In this document: positions 22,821 to 37,866 of the stretch, piece after piece
Layout of the letters: each line of letters opens with the position of its first letter
Numbering within the stretch: the first letter of the stretch is position 1
From: Stictocephala bisonia
Taxonomy: Eukaryota > Arthropoda > Insecta > Hemiptera > Membracidae
Length of the DNA: 64,000 nucleotides
NCBI GenBank assembly: GCA_035578905.1
Contig: JAQJVL010000173.1
Coordinates: 1 to 64,000, forward strand
Direction: 5' to 3'
Made by a program: the position numbers and the translations under genes
Notes under the pieces: generated by a model
What the model saw: the letters and a program-made list of their open reading frames with translations, nothing else
Told to the model about the DNA's origin: nothing
The model's database searches: none

Positions 22821-25499
22821 AAGAATAAGTTTGGATCATTTTTATCCTTTCCCAAACCCTTGTACACATTTGATCTGTCAGCCATGTAAAGACACTGATC
22901 TTCTTTATGATCGATGTTACATATGCTATTTGCAAAAATATACAAATATATTTTTCATTAGTATTTCTTTTTATTAAATAAACTAAATGCTATTGAAACT
23001 TAAATTATATTCAATGCTATACTTTGTAGCCCCTATTATGCTGTTATCTTTGGAATTATCATTTATTATTAAGTTCATATATATTGTTTTTCATTCTGCA
23101 ATATACAATTTTAAAGATGTTTTTCTAACTGTTATCGCTATAACCAGACTTTCAATAGACTTTCAATTACTTCAATTACTTCGCTCATGTAAACTTTCAA
23201 TAGACCTTTCCACTGAACAAAAGTTTTCATAAAATTTAGTCAACCTGCAAGTTCATCTCTGGTGTTTTCTACCTACATTTAAACATCTTAAAACAAAATT
23301 TGAGTGTCGTTAGGAATAATATACATCGCATGGTTTGTTTTCAGATACCAGTTATTAAAATGTAATAATCTAAGATATATGATATATATATCATATATCT
23401 TAGATTTAGATCCAAAAGTCATGTTATATATTAATTACAATAAAAATATAAATTTATATCCTGTCACAAAGCTAAATTCTATTTAAGCCACATCAAGCAT
23501 TTAAGACCTGGGTAACTGATAAAAAAAGTTATTTAACTGATAAAAAAAGCCATTTAAGACCTGGCTAGTCCCTCCATAAAAAAGCGCAGGGGGCACTCTG
23601 TAACTATGTCAACCATTGTTTGAACAGACTCCTCATAATCTCATGACTGATCTAGTGCCAATCCCCATTTATACTTCCAGTAGTTAAAACTTCCCAAGTC
23701 GTAACCGAACTTCCCAAGTTCGTAAACGATTCAAAAGTGTTCCCTACGGGGGAGGTTCATCCCACCCTCAGGTATTGACGGATCGTTAACAAGGAACTTA
23801 TTTTGTTCATCAAAACTGTTCCATACTATGGTCCAACAAGAGCGAAAAATTGTATCAGCTCTATTTGAAAGCTGTACGTAGAGGTGGGTTTCGAAATTTT
23901 GAGCAATCGTTCTGACTTGTAAGATACTACGTAATGAGGAGATGTGGAGCATTCAAAATATTATTGAATTATTTACGTAGTGCCTCCTGACATCTTACCT
24001 CTGGAGGAGCAATATTGTACAGCACTGGGATGTAAGAGAGTGAAGTTGCCATAAGAGTGCCACTAATAGCTCTCATAAACCTGTATCGATTGATTTAAGT
24101 TTGACTAAAGAGTTTCGTAAAATAACTAATTTAATATAAATTTTAAAACAATATCCTACAATAAGGAAGAACGTGATAGATGGTAAAAGACAAATTACCG
24201 TTACAAACAAACTACCGTTATATTTCATAGTTAATTTTTAGTTTACATTTTTTTTAATAAACAGAATTTAAAAAAATGTTCAGTTACTTAACCAATTCTA
24301 GATCTGAAATAGTAATTCGTAACCAATTTAAATTCGTTATATATATTTTTTCATATATATAACAAAGCTCATATTATAAGAATAAATAATAATCGATATA
24401 ATGATTTTTAAAAATTTTATATCTTGTAGCTGCATATTGTCTACACTTTAGAGGATGCGAGGGGTTCAGCATGAGGATTCTAAAGGGTCGACACAAAACC
24501 AATATATGAACCGCCTAGTAAACAGCTAGGAATTAGGTTGGCCTTTCTAACCTCCAAGGTGGAAGCCCTGTTACGATACAAACTAGACCACGGTACTCGA
24601 TGGTTTTGTACGGTATGTTATAACATTTAAAATAAACAGCCAATAACTTCATTGCAACAATATAATAATGTTGCAATAAATCCATAAAAAACAATGTTAA
24701 CCCATAGACCTGTTTCAAAATAACCAAACGTCGAAAAAAGTATCAAAATCCATAACATTTACATACATTTTTAAAATACTCCGAATTTAAATGTTGGGGC
24801 TACAGTAAAGGCTCTTCAGAGTAATATTGCATCTTCCAGTTTTGAAATGTTTAATAGTTATTGATGATTGAGGAAAATACGTTATTTGGAAATATTTTCA
24901 AGTTTCTTATCCATCGTCTACCTTCATGGGTTATCATTATTGTAACTGAATTCTGCTCTGTAACTGTGAATAGTAAAAAGTTACAGATTCATTACAACCT
25001 TCATATGAAGAGGAACCCGTGTGAGGTTTGGCTGTATTTGTTTTGAAAACCACTCTACACACATATAGAATGAGTGAGTTATTTATGTAGTATAAAATAA
25101 AAGTAATTTAAAAAGATCATTATACAAATTTTAAGATAATTATAAAACTAACTGTTAAGGCTTTTATATTAATCTTACGAAAATCAATGTTTTCTGGTTG
25201 GGCTGCAAAGTAATTATTCCTACATTATGACGGCAACAAAAATACTTTTAAAAATGTCGAGTCTGATATATTTTTGTATCAAGATTTGATGTAAATGGAA
25301 TCGATGACGTCATTGTGTACTCCCCGGAGGCTTATTGTACACCGAGAGTGCTCTCTGTGGATCGATGGACTTGGAAAAGCTTTTAGGATCTTGAGGTGTG
25401 GTTTAATTTCATCAGTATTCCAATCAAAGATATATTTTTAATATGAAAAAAAATAATAAACAACAACATCATAATGCTCTAGTAAATTTATACAATACT
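22821..25499. other. Unassigned AT-rich tract
   Basis: No gene was recognised. A short minus-strand frame at 23731-23952 faintly recalls the C-terminal end of a non-LTR RT (IVWNS near its middle) but is too weak to call. A long perfect palindrome lies at 23370-23403. A direct repeat of about 20 bp (ACTGATAAAAAAAG) lies near 23515 and 23539. Confidence 0.4.
23370..23403. repeat. Perfect 34-bp AT palindrome
   Basis: CTAAGATATATGATATA is followed immediately by its exact reverse complement, with no spacer. It would form a cruciform or hairpin. Confidence 0.85.
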
Positions 25500-25960
25500 A
25501 GAGGACACCCCTTTACACTTCGCGTGCCAACCCCGATGCTCGCTGCCACCGAACACCTCGGCCTTCGGCCTCGGCTGACTTTTGACCACAAATAAATAGA
25601 TTAAATGTATGACGTCAATCACAATATTAAATTTATTTGCAGTATCTCACTCACATTAATTGCGTTGCTACCTATGTATTAGTATAAATACCCAATTTAG
25701 CCTATTTCAAACGCGTTCTTTTCGTTTATTTTCGTTTACAAAACAGCTGTTATTAATTTACTAAAATTAACCCAATGTTATCCTTATAGAACAATCTTTT
25801 AGGGGTGATTTTTACCCCTTTATCAAGATGAAAATACTTTAATTGTCCTATTTAAGACCTAAAAAGACAGTATACTAAATGTCAGCTCTCTACCTACGTT
25901 GGAAGTTGGAGAATTAGCGATGAGTGAGTGAGTCAGCCAGAGCTTTGCCTTTTATGTTCT
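25500..25960. repeat. Possible retroelement tail remnant with a GC-rich hairpin
   Basis: A local GC island contains CGAGGCCGAAGGCCGAGG as its reverse complement (near 25557). Further on, GCGATGAGTGAGTGAGTC at about 25917 resembles the GATGAGTGAGTACATC string at 53.89 kb. Similar GATGAGTGAGTGAGTCAG strings are common in arthropod and other invertebrate interspersed repeats. Boundaries are uncertain and no coding part was seen. Confidence 0.3.
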
Positions 25961-27289
25961 GTAAATAGATATCATATGTATAAAATGGTACAGTATTTAC
26001 CCCTAGAAATAATAGTAAGCTATGAACTATAATAGAGAAAACGATACTCAAAAAATGTTTTTAAATTGTTAATAATATAGACTATACAATAACTGATAGT
26101 CAAAATTATTTCTAAGAGAAAAAGATTTTCTTAGATTAAATTACTGACATTTAAGTAGGCTCGGAAATTACGTGTGTATAGAATTAAAACAGAATTGACT
26201 TTGCATTGTTTTAGAATTAAAATAACTTGTTATTCTTTTGGTGATTAATTTAGGATTACTTTTATAGATTTGAAACCAAAATCAAAAACATGCACGGTTG
26301 TGCCGTTTAGCAACGGTTCTTTTTCAAATTAACAGTCTAAATACATTTACAAATAGTCTAATCGGATATATTATTGTTCTCTCCTTGAAACTTTGGCTTT
26401 TTGATTGCGCATAACTGATTGGGAATTTTACTAAACATTTACGTTTAAGTCATCCTCAATTATTAAAACGTTACGTATGTTCCATATAGTTAACACAATT
26501 TGACGGTTGGTCTTTAGAAAAATGATGGAGAGGGTATCATGCTTGACGTCTAGAACTTTGGTTCACTCAAAGGTGACTTGAAATAACACAGTTGGAAAAT
26601 ACCATGAACAAACATTTTATTCGCCGAGTTATTTGTTACATTAGTCTGAAGCTTCGTACTTCAAATAATACTAGAAGTTATATCCAATACATCTGTATAA
26701 CATATTACCCGATTATTCAATATCATTTTCATATTTAAAATGCCACTATAGCTTTAACAAGAAAAATACATACAAAAGTATAAGACGCTGCACCCGTGAG
26801 TTCTCAATGGTCACTTTTTCACCCTATAATGAGTACTTAAACAGCTCTTAACAATATTGTTTTTGCTGTTCATGTGCAGACTTTTGTTTATTCATGTAAT
26901 AAAAATGTATTTTAGTGATCAAGATGTAATTAATATTAAATGACAATGTCATCTATTTATTTAACTAGTGTATACGTTATGTGACAATAAAGATATTGAT
27001 TGAATATTACAGCTCATATTCAAGATATATCAAGAGGCCCGGCGAGTTCTGAGGTTCCATTTAACGAGATTGGAACCTATAGTGAATACAACTATTACAA
27101 AAATAGATTTTCAGCAGTATATAAAATGTTTTTCAATATACTTTGATAAGCCAAGATAACGTATATAATAGAAAAAAATTGTTTCGAAAGTAGTTCAAAC
27201 AAAAAATAGTTAAAAATAATAGTTAAAAAATAAAAAATAGGTAAATAATAGTTAAAAATCTAAAAATATATGGAAAAGTTTATAAGCTT
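25961..27289. other. Unassigned AT-rich tract
   Basis: No gene or repeat was recognised. Confidence 0.4.
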
Positions 27290-27515
27290 GATTGCCAGTG
27301 GCCTTGACCGGAGGGTTTCGACGTTATCGCAAGATAACAGAGTCAAGTGACATCTAGCGTGGCTGCTCTTGGATAGTTGACTGTCTGAGCGATCCCGTCC
27401 TTGCACGCGCCCGCCTACCCGGTCACTGGTGGTGGTTCGGAAGTCACCCTTAAGCTGTTGGTTTCCAGGTTAAGTGTTGGAGGGCTTCTTAGCCCTAACT
27501 TCATCTGGTAAAATA
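27290..27515 (+). repeat. Interspersed repeat family C, longest forward copy
   Basis: The block order is CCAGTGGCCTTGACCGGAGG, TTATCGCAAGATAACAGAG, GCCCGCCTACCCGGTCA, GGTTCGGAAGTCACCCTTAA, CCAGGTTAAGTGTTGG, then a small hairpin GGGCTTCTTAGCCC before CTAACTTC. The inverted copy at 29.2 kb shows the same blocks in reverse. It is GC-rich against an AT-rich background and has no open frame. The class is unknown; a SINE or a small DNA transposon would both fit. Confidence 0.75.
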
Positions 27516-29213
27516 ATCTTTAACTTTTTTTCTTTAACTTTTAAATAGATAGCTGTCTTGATATAAAGTTAGTGATAATAATTCTGGATTTAAGAGTTTT
27601 TAAGAAGAATAATGTGCCAAATTAGGGACAACTAGTTTGGTTTGTTGTTAAAAATAATACACAAAAAAATCTTCAACATAAGGAACTAGTTTTATTTATA
27701 AAAAAATAATTGTGAAATAAAACCAAATTATTTCAATCCAGGAGCAAAATTTCCCTAATTTTGCTTCAATAATAGTAAATCATCTCACTATGGATGCTTA
27801 TATAGTATCCATTGATTATAAAATTGAACTAATAAGCAATTTAAATCGAACGGTACTGTAAGTTGTTAAATTTTTGTAAATCAAAGTATTCATAATTTTG
27901 ATAAATGCACGTCAGATGATGGAAGATCAACTTATTCATTTTTATTTGCACTGTTTCCATTTTGAAACGTTTCTCCTCTTTTCCCTACCCTCATACCAAA
28001 CCGACAATCTCTATCAACAAACTTTCTCTCATACAGACGAGGTGTGAAAAAGCTTTCTAGGAACACAAACACAAAACATTTTATATTTAGGGAATAATGA
28101 ACGGTGAATACATAACTAAATTGATAATATATTTTTTAGTTAAAATTGGTCCTGCTTCGTATAGTATTTCTTTATATAAAATGGGGTGTACTACTTAAGT
28201 TCAGTTAACTGGATATTTACTTCACTCTCAAAATTAGGGGGTTCCTATGCATGTACTTTATCTTGTGATATGTAAGGGTTGTGCTACAGTGTAACTATAT
28301 CTAAGATTTATTTTATGCCTATTTAGTGACACATATATTCAAGTTACGGTGTTTTATAGCAAATCAATATTGGTTTTTGTTCAAAAATATTAACCGTACA
28401 GAAACGGTTCATTCGAATAAAAAGAGAGTCTTATTATTGAAGAAGCATAATTGGATAGAAAAAGAAAAAAATATACAGTATTTTTAAGAAACATATTATA
28501 TCAATAATAAAGAAAGCAAGTTAATAAAATATTTTATTTCGTATTTTATTGTATTTATCAAAATTACCACATATAAATTTTGGTTCTTTAAATGTTACAC
28601 ACATTTTTGTCAGTGGATGTTCCTACCTAATTATTTTGCCAATTTAAATATGCTAAGTAGAAATTACATTTAAATTGCGTCACAAGACTCGTTATGTTAT
28701 CCTATACAAATCAACATTTCAGTGCCCCAATTTTATTTATTACAAAATGAGTTAAAAGTCAAATTAAGACAAAATGACTTACTTAAATAGACGTTTCCAT
28801 TGTTGTTAAAACCATGAACGTGTGCTTTGCTTCAAAACTCAATTTTATAGCTTTTGTACAGTTTTAATTCACTGGTTACCGATTAAGTGGATAAAGGAAG
28901 AGGACGGTCAAGGGTCAATCCAAATCCAATTTCTAAATGGATCACGGCAGTCGGAAGAGTAAATAAAAATAAAATAGAGTACATTCTAGTGCCTGAGGTG
29001 AATCTGTTATTCATACCACACCAAGTGTTTTAATTATAAATCTGAAAATATAAAAAAAATTAATATTACCACCTTTATCGTAATTCACTGAAACAATATG
29101 GTGATTTACTTTAAGGGATACCGTACACTATGAAGTAATATGGTGTAGACTATTGGATTTAAATTCACAGAATTTAACTTAAAAAAAAAAAAGGTTAAAG
29201 ATCGTCTTATTTT
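27516..29213. other. Unassigned AT-rich tract
   Basis: No gene, RNA or repeat was recognised. Confidence 0.4.
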
Positions 29214-29430
29214 ACCAGGCGAATTTAGGGCTAAGAAGACCTATCTAACACTTAACCTGGGGACCTTTAGGGTGACTTCCGAACCATCCACCATTGACCG
29301 GGCAGGCGGGCTGCGTGCAAGGACGGCATCTCTCAGACGGTCAACCATCCAAGGGACAACCACTCTCGATGTTGCTTAACTCCGTTATCTTGCGAAAACG
29401 TCGGAACCCTTCGGTCAAGGCCACTGGCAA
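29214..29430 (-). repeat. Interspersed repeat family C, inverted copy
   Basis: On the plus strand it starts with TTTAGGGCTAAGAAGACC and CTTAACCTGGGGACC and runs to ATCTTGCGAAAACGTCGGAA and GGTCAAGGCCACTGG. It is the near-complete inverse of the copy at 27.3 kb, 1.7 kb away. The 70-codon frame at 29294 lies in this repeat and is not a gene. Confidence 0.75.
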
Positions 29431-29574
29431 ACATATAAATAGCTGTTATTGTTTATCAAATTTAAATAGTTTAGAGGTTATCCAGCATTTTTGTGTAGTG
29501 CTGTAATCCAGCTACTTAGGAACTTACTGTTGACATTAATGTGATACCATTGATTTTATACACAAATAGATTTC

Positions 29575-29780
29575 CCATCCAATGTTAAATTTTGAGTCTC
29601 AAAGTATCAGCTGTTTTTGTGGTCCATTGTGGAGCGCTAGTGTAGTCCCATGTGAATGTAATGCAGTTTAAACCATCTGTAGTTGCGGGCCACACAAACT
29701 AACGAAATTACTGCCACAAATATTCCTATTAGATAGTTTATCTATTGTAGGTTTATATAATCAATGGTGATACTAATGGA
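29575..29780 (+). repeat. Interspersed repeat family D, short copy
   Basis: Blocks TTGTGGAGCGCTAGTGTA, GCAGTTTAAACCATCTG, ACTAACGAAATTACTG and CACAAATATTCCTATTAGAT recur in the same order at 32.13-32.49 kb, where about 180 bp of extra DNA separates the first two blocks. Confidence 0.6.
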
Positions 29781-31207
29781 GAAGTTCAGGATGTGCTTGT
29801 TGGCTGACCACTATTTACAATGGAATTGTAGAAACCACCTTCCTAAACATTTCTATATACATAAGCATGATTTGTTTTTTTTATATTTTTTTATACTTAT
29901 GAATGGAAATTGTTTATGAGTAATTAAGTCACATTTCCCTCACTAAAATGATACTTGTTTCTAAATAAGGAAATTTATTTTCAATTTATGTGATGTACAT
30001 TACAAAAATAAATATTCTGCTGAAACACGTTTAATCAATTAAGTGATTGATAGAAAGTTAAAAACATGTCCATTCAACCCAAAACCAATCAAAGGCGATG
30101 AACGTGGTCAACGAAGCAGAAAACTGGAAATTTATATGGCCTGTCCCCCTCATCGGAAGTTTGATTACAAACGACATTCCCCAACTTCTGACAGCAATCT
30201 AATTCTGATTTGAAAATGAACAGAATTTGTTTAATATAAATTTTTCGTTTTCAACCATTTTACTGGTTACAGAAAACAATAAGAAATAGTTATTTTTATG
30301 GTAAAAACTTGCAGACATTGAGATATTTCAATAGTTATCTTTTCATTAAATTTACTGTTTTACAAATTTATCATAATTTAAAAAGGCTAGTATCTGACCA
30401 TGACATACCCATACCTAATAAGATACCTAACATACCCACTTTTTTGTTAAGTATCTCACTTATTGATCGTATTATGAATAATTAGAAATCATATTACTTA
30501 TTAAGGGAAAACTGTATAAGATTAATGTAATATACATCGTTTTGGTGTTAAATTTTATCTTTTTCCCTTTTTTTGAAAAAAAATACTATAATCCCGCCAA
30601 AAAGTTTTTATGGATTTGTGTTCGTGAGGATAAAAAAAGGTTGGAAAAATCTTGAAATTCGGGTGGGACTCCTTTTTAACATATTTAACTATATTTAAAA
30701 ACTTAATTAATTATTTTATTTTTTGGCTGTAGAATATATAACCAATATATAGTAAAACATTAGAGTAGTAAATTGAACCACATACATGCTTTACTAACTA
30801 ACTTATTTTAAATCTATAAAAATTCACGTTTTATTTTCGTGATGGATGATGAGATTATAAAACTTTATTAGAAGTTACTCCAGGACTAACGGGTGTGACC
30901 GTATTTCTTGAAGTGAGAAAACTTGGACCAAAATTGCCTGTCACAGAAAGTACTTTGGATTATAATTCATTTACGAAAGTGTTCTCTCTTCTTGCTTAAC
31001 TCTGAGGAAGTTCCTATGTTGAACAAATTAGATTTTTTTACACTTTTAAGAAGCGGTTGTTTATTGAATTTTCAAGTTTGTTTTATATACATATTTATCT
31101 ATATAAAATATAAATGAATAAAAATAGCCATTGTTTAATGGAACAGAATCGAACAATAAACTGTTCGGAATAGCGTATTTCCTCATATTATTTCGGTTTA
31201 TGTAATT
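29781..31207. other. Unassigned AT-rich tract
   Basis: No gene was recognised. Confidence 0.4.
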
Positions 31208-31620
31208 GAGTGGCCTACTTGGGGACACTTTTGTTTGGGAGATTGTAGGCGATAGGTTCCATATGCTCGGTTCTCTTAATACCGACACGGCGTCCGCTCA
31301 ATGGCTGTCATCAACGTAGACACTACTAGAGAATTCTGGAGTGTCCATGTTGAATGGTAGTCAAGGTTCAGGTATTGTTTAGGGAAGAGAACATAGTGTT
31401 AGACTTATCAGTTAGCTGAAAATCAGACCAACACTACGTGGTTTGGATTCCACGTAAAGCTGTAGGTCCCATAGTTGCCCTGGCTATTGGGCTATTAATA
31501 AATAATCCTTTCTGAGCTAAGTCGAACTAAGATAGTAACAATGACTACACTCGTTCATCTACACTCATTCACCCCTCATATTCGCCCATATCTCTACGAT
31601 CGGCGTCTTAGAGATGAATA
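31208..31620 (+). mobile_element. SINE-like family A, copy lacking the A-box end
   Basis: It starts at CCTACTTGGGGACACTTTTG and continues through GGGAGATTGTAGGCGATAGG, ACCGACACGGCGTCCGCTCA, ACACTACGTGGTTTGGATTC and CGGCGTCTTAGAGATGAATA. The first 20-25 bases of the family are replaced by unrelated sequence. Confidence 0.75.
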
Positions 31621-32129
31621 ATAATAAATGAATTGTTATTTTTTAATAAATGTTCATATGTAAATTAAGAATATATAGCAATTCAAGGAGAATGACTCTT
31701 AACTGAACGGAATTACTAATATAAGTATTTTGAAACATATAATAACATAAAAACTTAAATACTATCAAAATAATATCCATAATGGAATACAGTTGGAGAA
31801 TCGTAGCTTTTAGTTTTCAGTTTTAAAGTTAATGTTTTCTTAAAATAAATAAATAAATAAAATGGTAATAATTAAAATAGTAACACACACAAATATTGTT
31901 ATAACATTATTACAGAATTGCACTTTCAACGGAGTTTGACGTATATGAGATGAAAAAATCGACCACAACAATGACAATTTACTTAATTCTGTACATGGTT
32001 TATTTTTATATGAACGCAAATAAAAATTGTTTCCATTTGTATAAATGTACTATTCAATTTGTTTGAACAAATAAGTGTAACCTACACATTTTTAAGGTTA
32101 GTAAAATGAATTCCACACATGCATAGATA

Positions 32130-32490
32130 TTTCATCAACGTATAAATTTGTGTCTCAAAACGTGCGCTGCTTTAGTGTGCAGTTGTGGAGCGCTAGTGTA
32201 TGTACATTTTTATTATTTTTATTCAAACAGATATATTAAAAACCCAAAATAAACAAAAGAAAACACACACACTGAAACGTGTGAAAAACAACTGGGACCC
32301 CAACAGACCAAGGGCACGATTATGGGGGCCGCACGAAAAAACAATATTAATGATTAAGACTTCCACGCCTGTAAAAAAAATAATGATACTTATGCAGTTT
32401 AAACCAGCTGTGGTTGCAGACGTCACTAACTAACCAAATTACTGGCACAAGTATTATTATTAGATGAGATATATATCGTAATGATCAATG
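32130..32490 (+). repeat. Interspersed repeat family D, long copy
   Basis: It matches 29575-29780 at TTGTGGAGCGCTAGTGTA (32186), GCAGTTTAAACCAGCTGTGG (32395) and the TTAGATGAGATATA-like end. The insert between them contains a short block (GACCCCAACAGACCAAGGGC) of higher GC. Which copy is ancestral cannot be told from two examples. Confidence 0.6.
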
Positions 32491-32879
32491 TTAGTAGTAA
32501 ATCATCGTTATTGTTAAAAAATCTTGTTCAGAATTATTTTTGTTTTTAAGAATTCTTTCGTATCAAAATCCCTGATTAGAATTCTCATACTTGTTCAACC
32601 CTATTTAACCATGGCAATTTCCCTTAACAAGGGTGTTCGGGTAAGGTACGCTGATGGAAAATGAGGATTAATACCGACTTTAGACGGAGTTAAATTAGTT
32701 TTGATCTATAAGTTCAAAATCTAAAACTGTCCTAAAGTTAAAATTCCACGACAGAATGTTAAGGAATTCGGGGCGTTTTAAATACCACGATTAGTGAATA
32801 TTGAAAACGTAAAATCTATTATAATTTACTATCATGCACTATTCTACAGTGAGAGAAATTTGTCTTGTAGTTTTTTTTT
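32491..32879. other. Unassigned spacer
   Basis: No gene or repeat was recognised. Confidence 0.4.
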
Positions 32880-34984
<2,105 letters not shown>

Positions 34985-35165
34985 AGCAAGATAAATTTAG
35001 TTGGACTTCCCGGGAATTTAACCCAGCGCCCTCTGCATTGGAAGTCAGGAGTGCTAACCGTTAAGCTAAAACAGAAGGCCCAAAATTTGACATCTACATT
35101 GTGGCTTGAACCAGTGACCTCATGGTTAGTAAATTAGTTCTATATCCACTGAGCTATTTCAGCTT
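34985..35165 (-). mobile_element. Composite repeat with two tRNA-like heads
   Basis: On the minus strand the first head (35165-35090) shows TAGCTCAGTGGATATAGAAC (A box) and CACTGGTTCAAGCC (B box). The second (35085-35000) shows TTAGCTTAACGGTTAGCACT (A box) and GCTGGGTTAAATTCCC (B box). The stems do not close into full cloverleaves, so these are tRNA-derived heads, not tRNA genes. Two different heads in tandem suggest a dimeric SINE or one SINE inserted beside another. Confidence 0.65.
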
Positions 35166-37487
35166 ATTGAAGCAATATAATGTTTGCTAATTTATTAAAA
35201 GTTTAAATAAATATTAATCTAACCTTTCTTATCCTTCAAGTTTTATCTCTGAGACGTTGAATTTTGTGCTGGCCTTTGAATTTCCGAGTGGTATATTTTC
35301 ATGTTCCAGACAGACTGAAATCAAAATAAATTCGTAGATAATTGATGCTAATGAGTTTTGTGTTAATAGAATTTATGTCTTACACCTAAGTTCTGTGTTA
35401 AGTCTTACACCTAAGGAAAAAAGGATAAATAACAATATTTAACTCCACGTTTAATTCTATTTCAATGTTCTAAAACAGATTATGGTAAGGATAAAAACAG
35501 CCTATCACACTGAGGACTTATATGACGTGTTAATTTCTGTTTTCCTGCCTCAGACATAGGATTGAGTATATGTTTATTTTATAAATATAGTATATCTTTA
35601 AAATACATGATTCAACAAATCCTGCCTAGTTTTGAACTTAATTAAGCTTAAAGATAGCAATATTTAGTAAGGATAACTTTATGGTTATTGAAGGACCATA
35701 GAGGGGAAGATGCATAAACGACCAACATCGGAGGGGATCTTAGACGAAAAAAATTATTTAACCATTTTAGAGTTGAAGTGTAAGTTCATATTTCAAACTA
35801 TAAAAACATGTTAAATATAAGATGTATTTAAATTCAAATTTTTCTGGATGCTAACACAATTACATTTTATGGACAGGCCGATTAGAAAGTGACTAGATGA
35901 ACCAATTCGAGATATATATACACTGAGTGGTTGAAGTGAAGTAGAGAACTACTCTTCCCTACATACTGTTCCCTTCTAAATTCATAACATAGCAGTTTAA
36001 CAGTCATTCTAGTTTGAAAGTCATACTTATTATTTACTAAATAATATTAATTTTAAACTTATTTGTAGATACAATTTCTTAGTTTTGTTTTTATACTTTT
36101 TATTTCAATTTTCTGATCGTACTTAAAGCCCCTATTTTGTTAATTTGATAACAGCACTCGACTATCTTGAGAGTTTGTATAAGTCATAAAAAATTGGAGC
36201 ATCTAAAACGGGCTTTTCTCTTTGATTGCCTTAGTATATTTTATATTTTAATACTTTTTTTGTTGAATTCTGTATTATTTTTTCCTCAAGTAAAGTATAT
36301 GCATTAAATTTTACTTTCTCCCATATGTGTTAGCATCAAGAAAGTAAATTCTGATCGTCAAAAAAAGTTTTTTTATAAGTTGGTTTAAAATCCATTTTAG
36401 GGTCCTCAGAACCCAAAGTGTTTTTTTTTTCGAAAAAAAAATGATGGTGTCTCTCCGTATGTGTCTGTCTGTGTGAATGTGCAATTCACTTTAGACTAAA
36501 CGGATGGATCAATTTTTATAAAATTTGGTATATAGGTGTATTTGGAAAATATCTCTTGTCCTTTTTTCACTTTTTTGAAATTATAATTTTTTTATGGGCA
36601 AAGAAACATACAAAAATGGAATTTTCTCAAAAACGGCTTTAAAGACGTTTATTGAATTTAAGGAAATATGTGAATTACAATTTTAAATGGTATAGTAATA
36701 CCTGCATGTCTCTAACTTGACTAGTTTTTGAGTTATAGTACACAAACATATTTGGGAATCTAACTGGTGATTTTTAAAGTTTAGATTTTTAGTATAACAT
36801 AAAAATAGAGGAGAGTTTGTGCCGATTATTTGGAACCATTTATTTCATGTACTATGCTACTCTATTGTATTCATACAAAATAACATATCTTATGAAATAA
36901 AAATAGAAAATTTAAACGACTTGTCCTGAAAACAGTTTAGAGACCTGTTTTCACCTCAGCCTTTATCACTAAAAGCAATAAAATAGAATCCCACTATGCA
37001 AATGGGCATAAAGATAGAACACGTGTGGCATATTTACTTTTCAATCAGGAGTTATTGGAACTCTACTTCATAGTGTTAACAATTGCTAGTGTTCTCAGAC
37101 AGCTGATATTGTTAATTAGGCCTTCGTTTGTGTTTGGTCAGGGCTGGGGTGGATTTAATTTGAAATGGTAACATTTAACCGAGACAAAGGCAGGGTAAGG
37201 TTTGTGGTTTACTATACAATCTGGCTAATTGGTGAATAAAAGTGACTCTGTAGACATGAATGGGATTTAACAGTAAATGTGAAAAGTTCGTGTTAGAACT
37301 GAGAAGCGTAAAAAAAGACAGATATAAGTTTTAAATTTACAAACATAAACTAATTAATAATTTTTAATTAGTGTTGTAATAACAAAGATGAGTCATTAAA
37401 CAAACCATATAAATCAAAAGTTAACAGTAATAACTCAGTAATACATCATTATTCTCTTTACATAACGTTGAAGTCATTTTTAGGACC
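35166..37487. other. Unassigned AT-rich tract
   Basis: No exon was recognised, although downstream exons of gene A could lie further along this strand. A stretch at about 36395-36560 (TTAGGGTCCTCAGAACCC, GTGTCTGTCTGTGTGAATGT, ACGGATGGATCAATTTTTAT) looks like the conserved tail of an invertebrate interspersed repeat but has no second copy in the window. Confidence 0.4.
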
Positions 37488-37540
37488 CACACACATACAC
37501 GTAGAGTGGTATTGACCTACCCACCCATACTCGTATTCAA
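37488..37540 (-). repeat. Dispersed minisatellite, about 1.5 units
   Basis: CCCACACACATACACGTAGA, GTGGTATTGACCTACCCACC and CATACTCG are one and a half units of the family. It lies about 325 bp past the donor of gene A exon 3, with the G-rich strand in the sense of gene A. Confidence 0.7.
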
Positions 37541-37866
37541 AATTAAAAAATAAGTCATTTAAAAGTACTGTAATAGAGTTTGTTTTAAAATAACCATTTT
37601 ATTTTTCATGTTACTGTTGGATACTATGAGGATACTAATAATGCATTATAAGATTAAGAAAAAATATTCAAATTTTCATGAAATGACTAAGACATATAAG
37701 ATTAAACGGTATTTTCAAGGTCGCATTGCAAACGTCATCAGCAATGTTGTGAAATAAGAATTTAAGCACTTATTCCAAATATAGCTTAGTAAATGTAGTT
37801 ATACCCCAATGTCATATTAGCATATTAGCCTAAATAAAATGTTTAATCGTTATCAAGGCTATTTAC

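Noticed and set aside
23731..23952. Non-LTR RT C-terminal fragment
   Set aside because: Only a short IVWNS-like string fits; too weak without a search.
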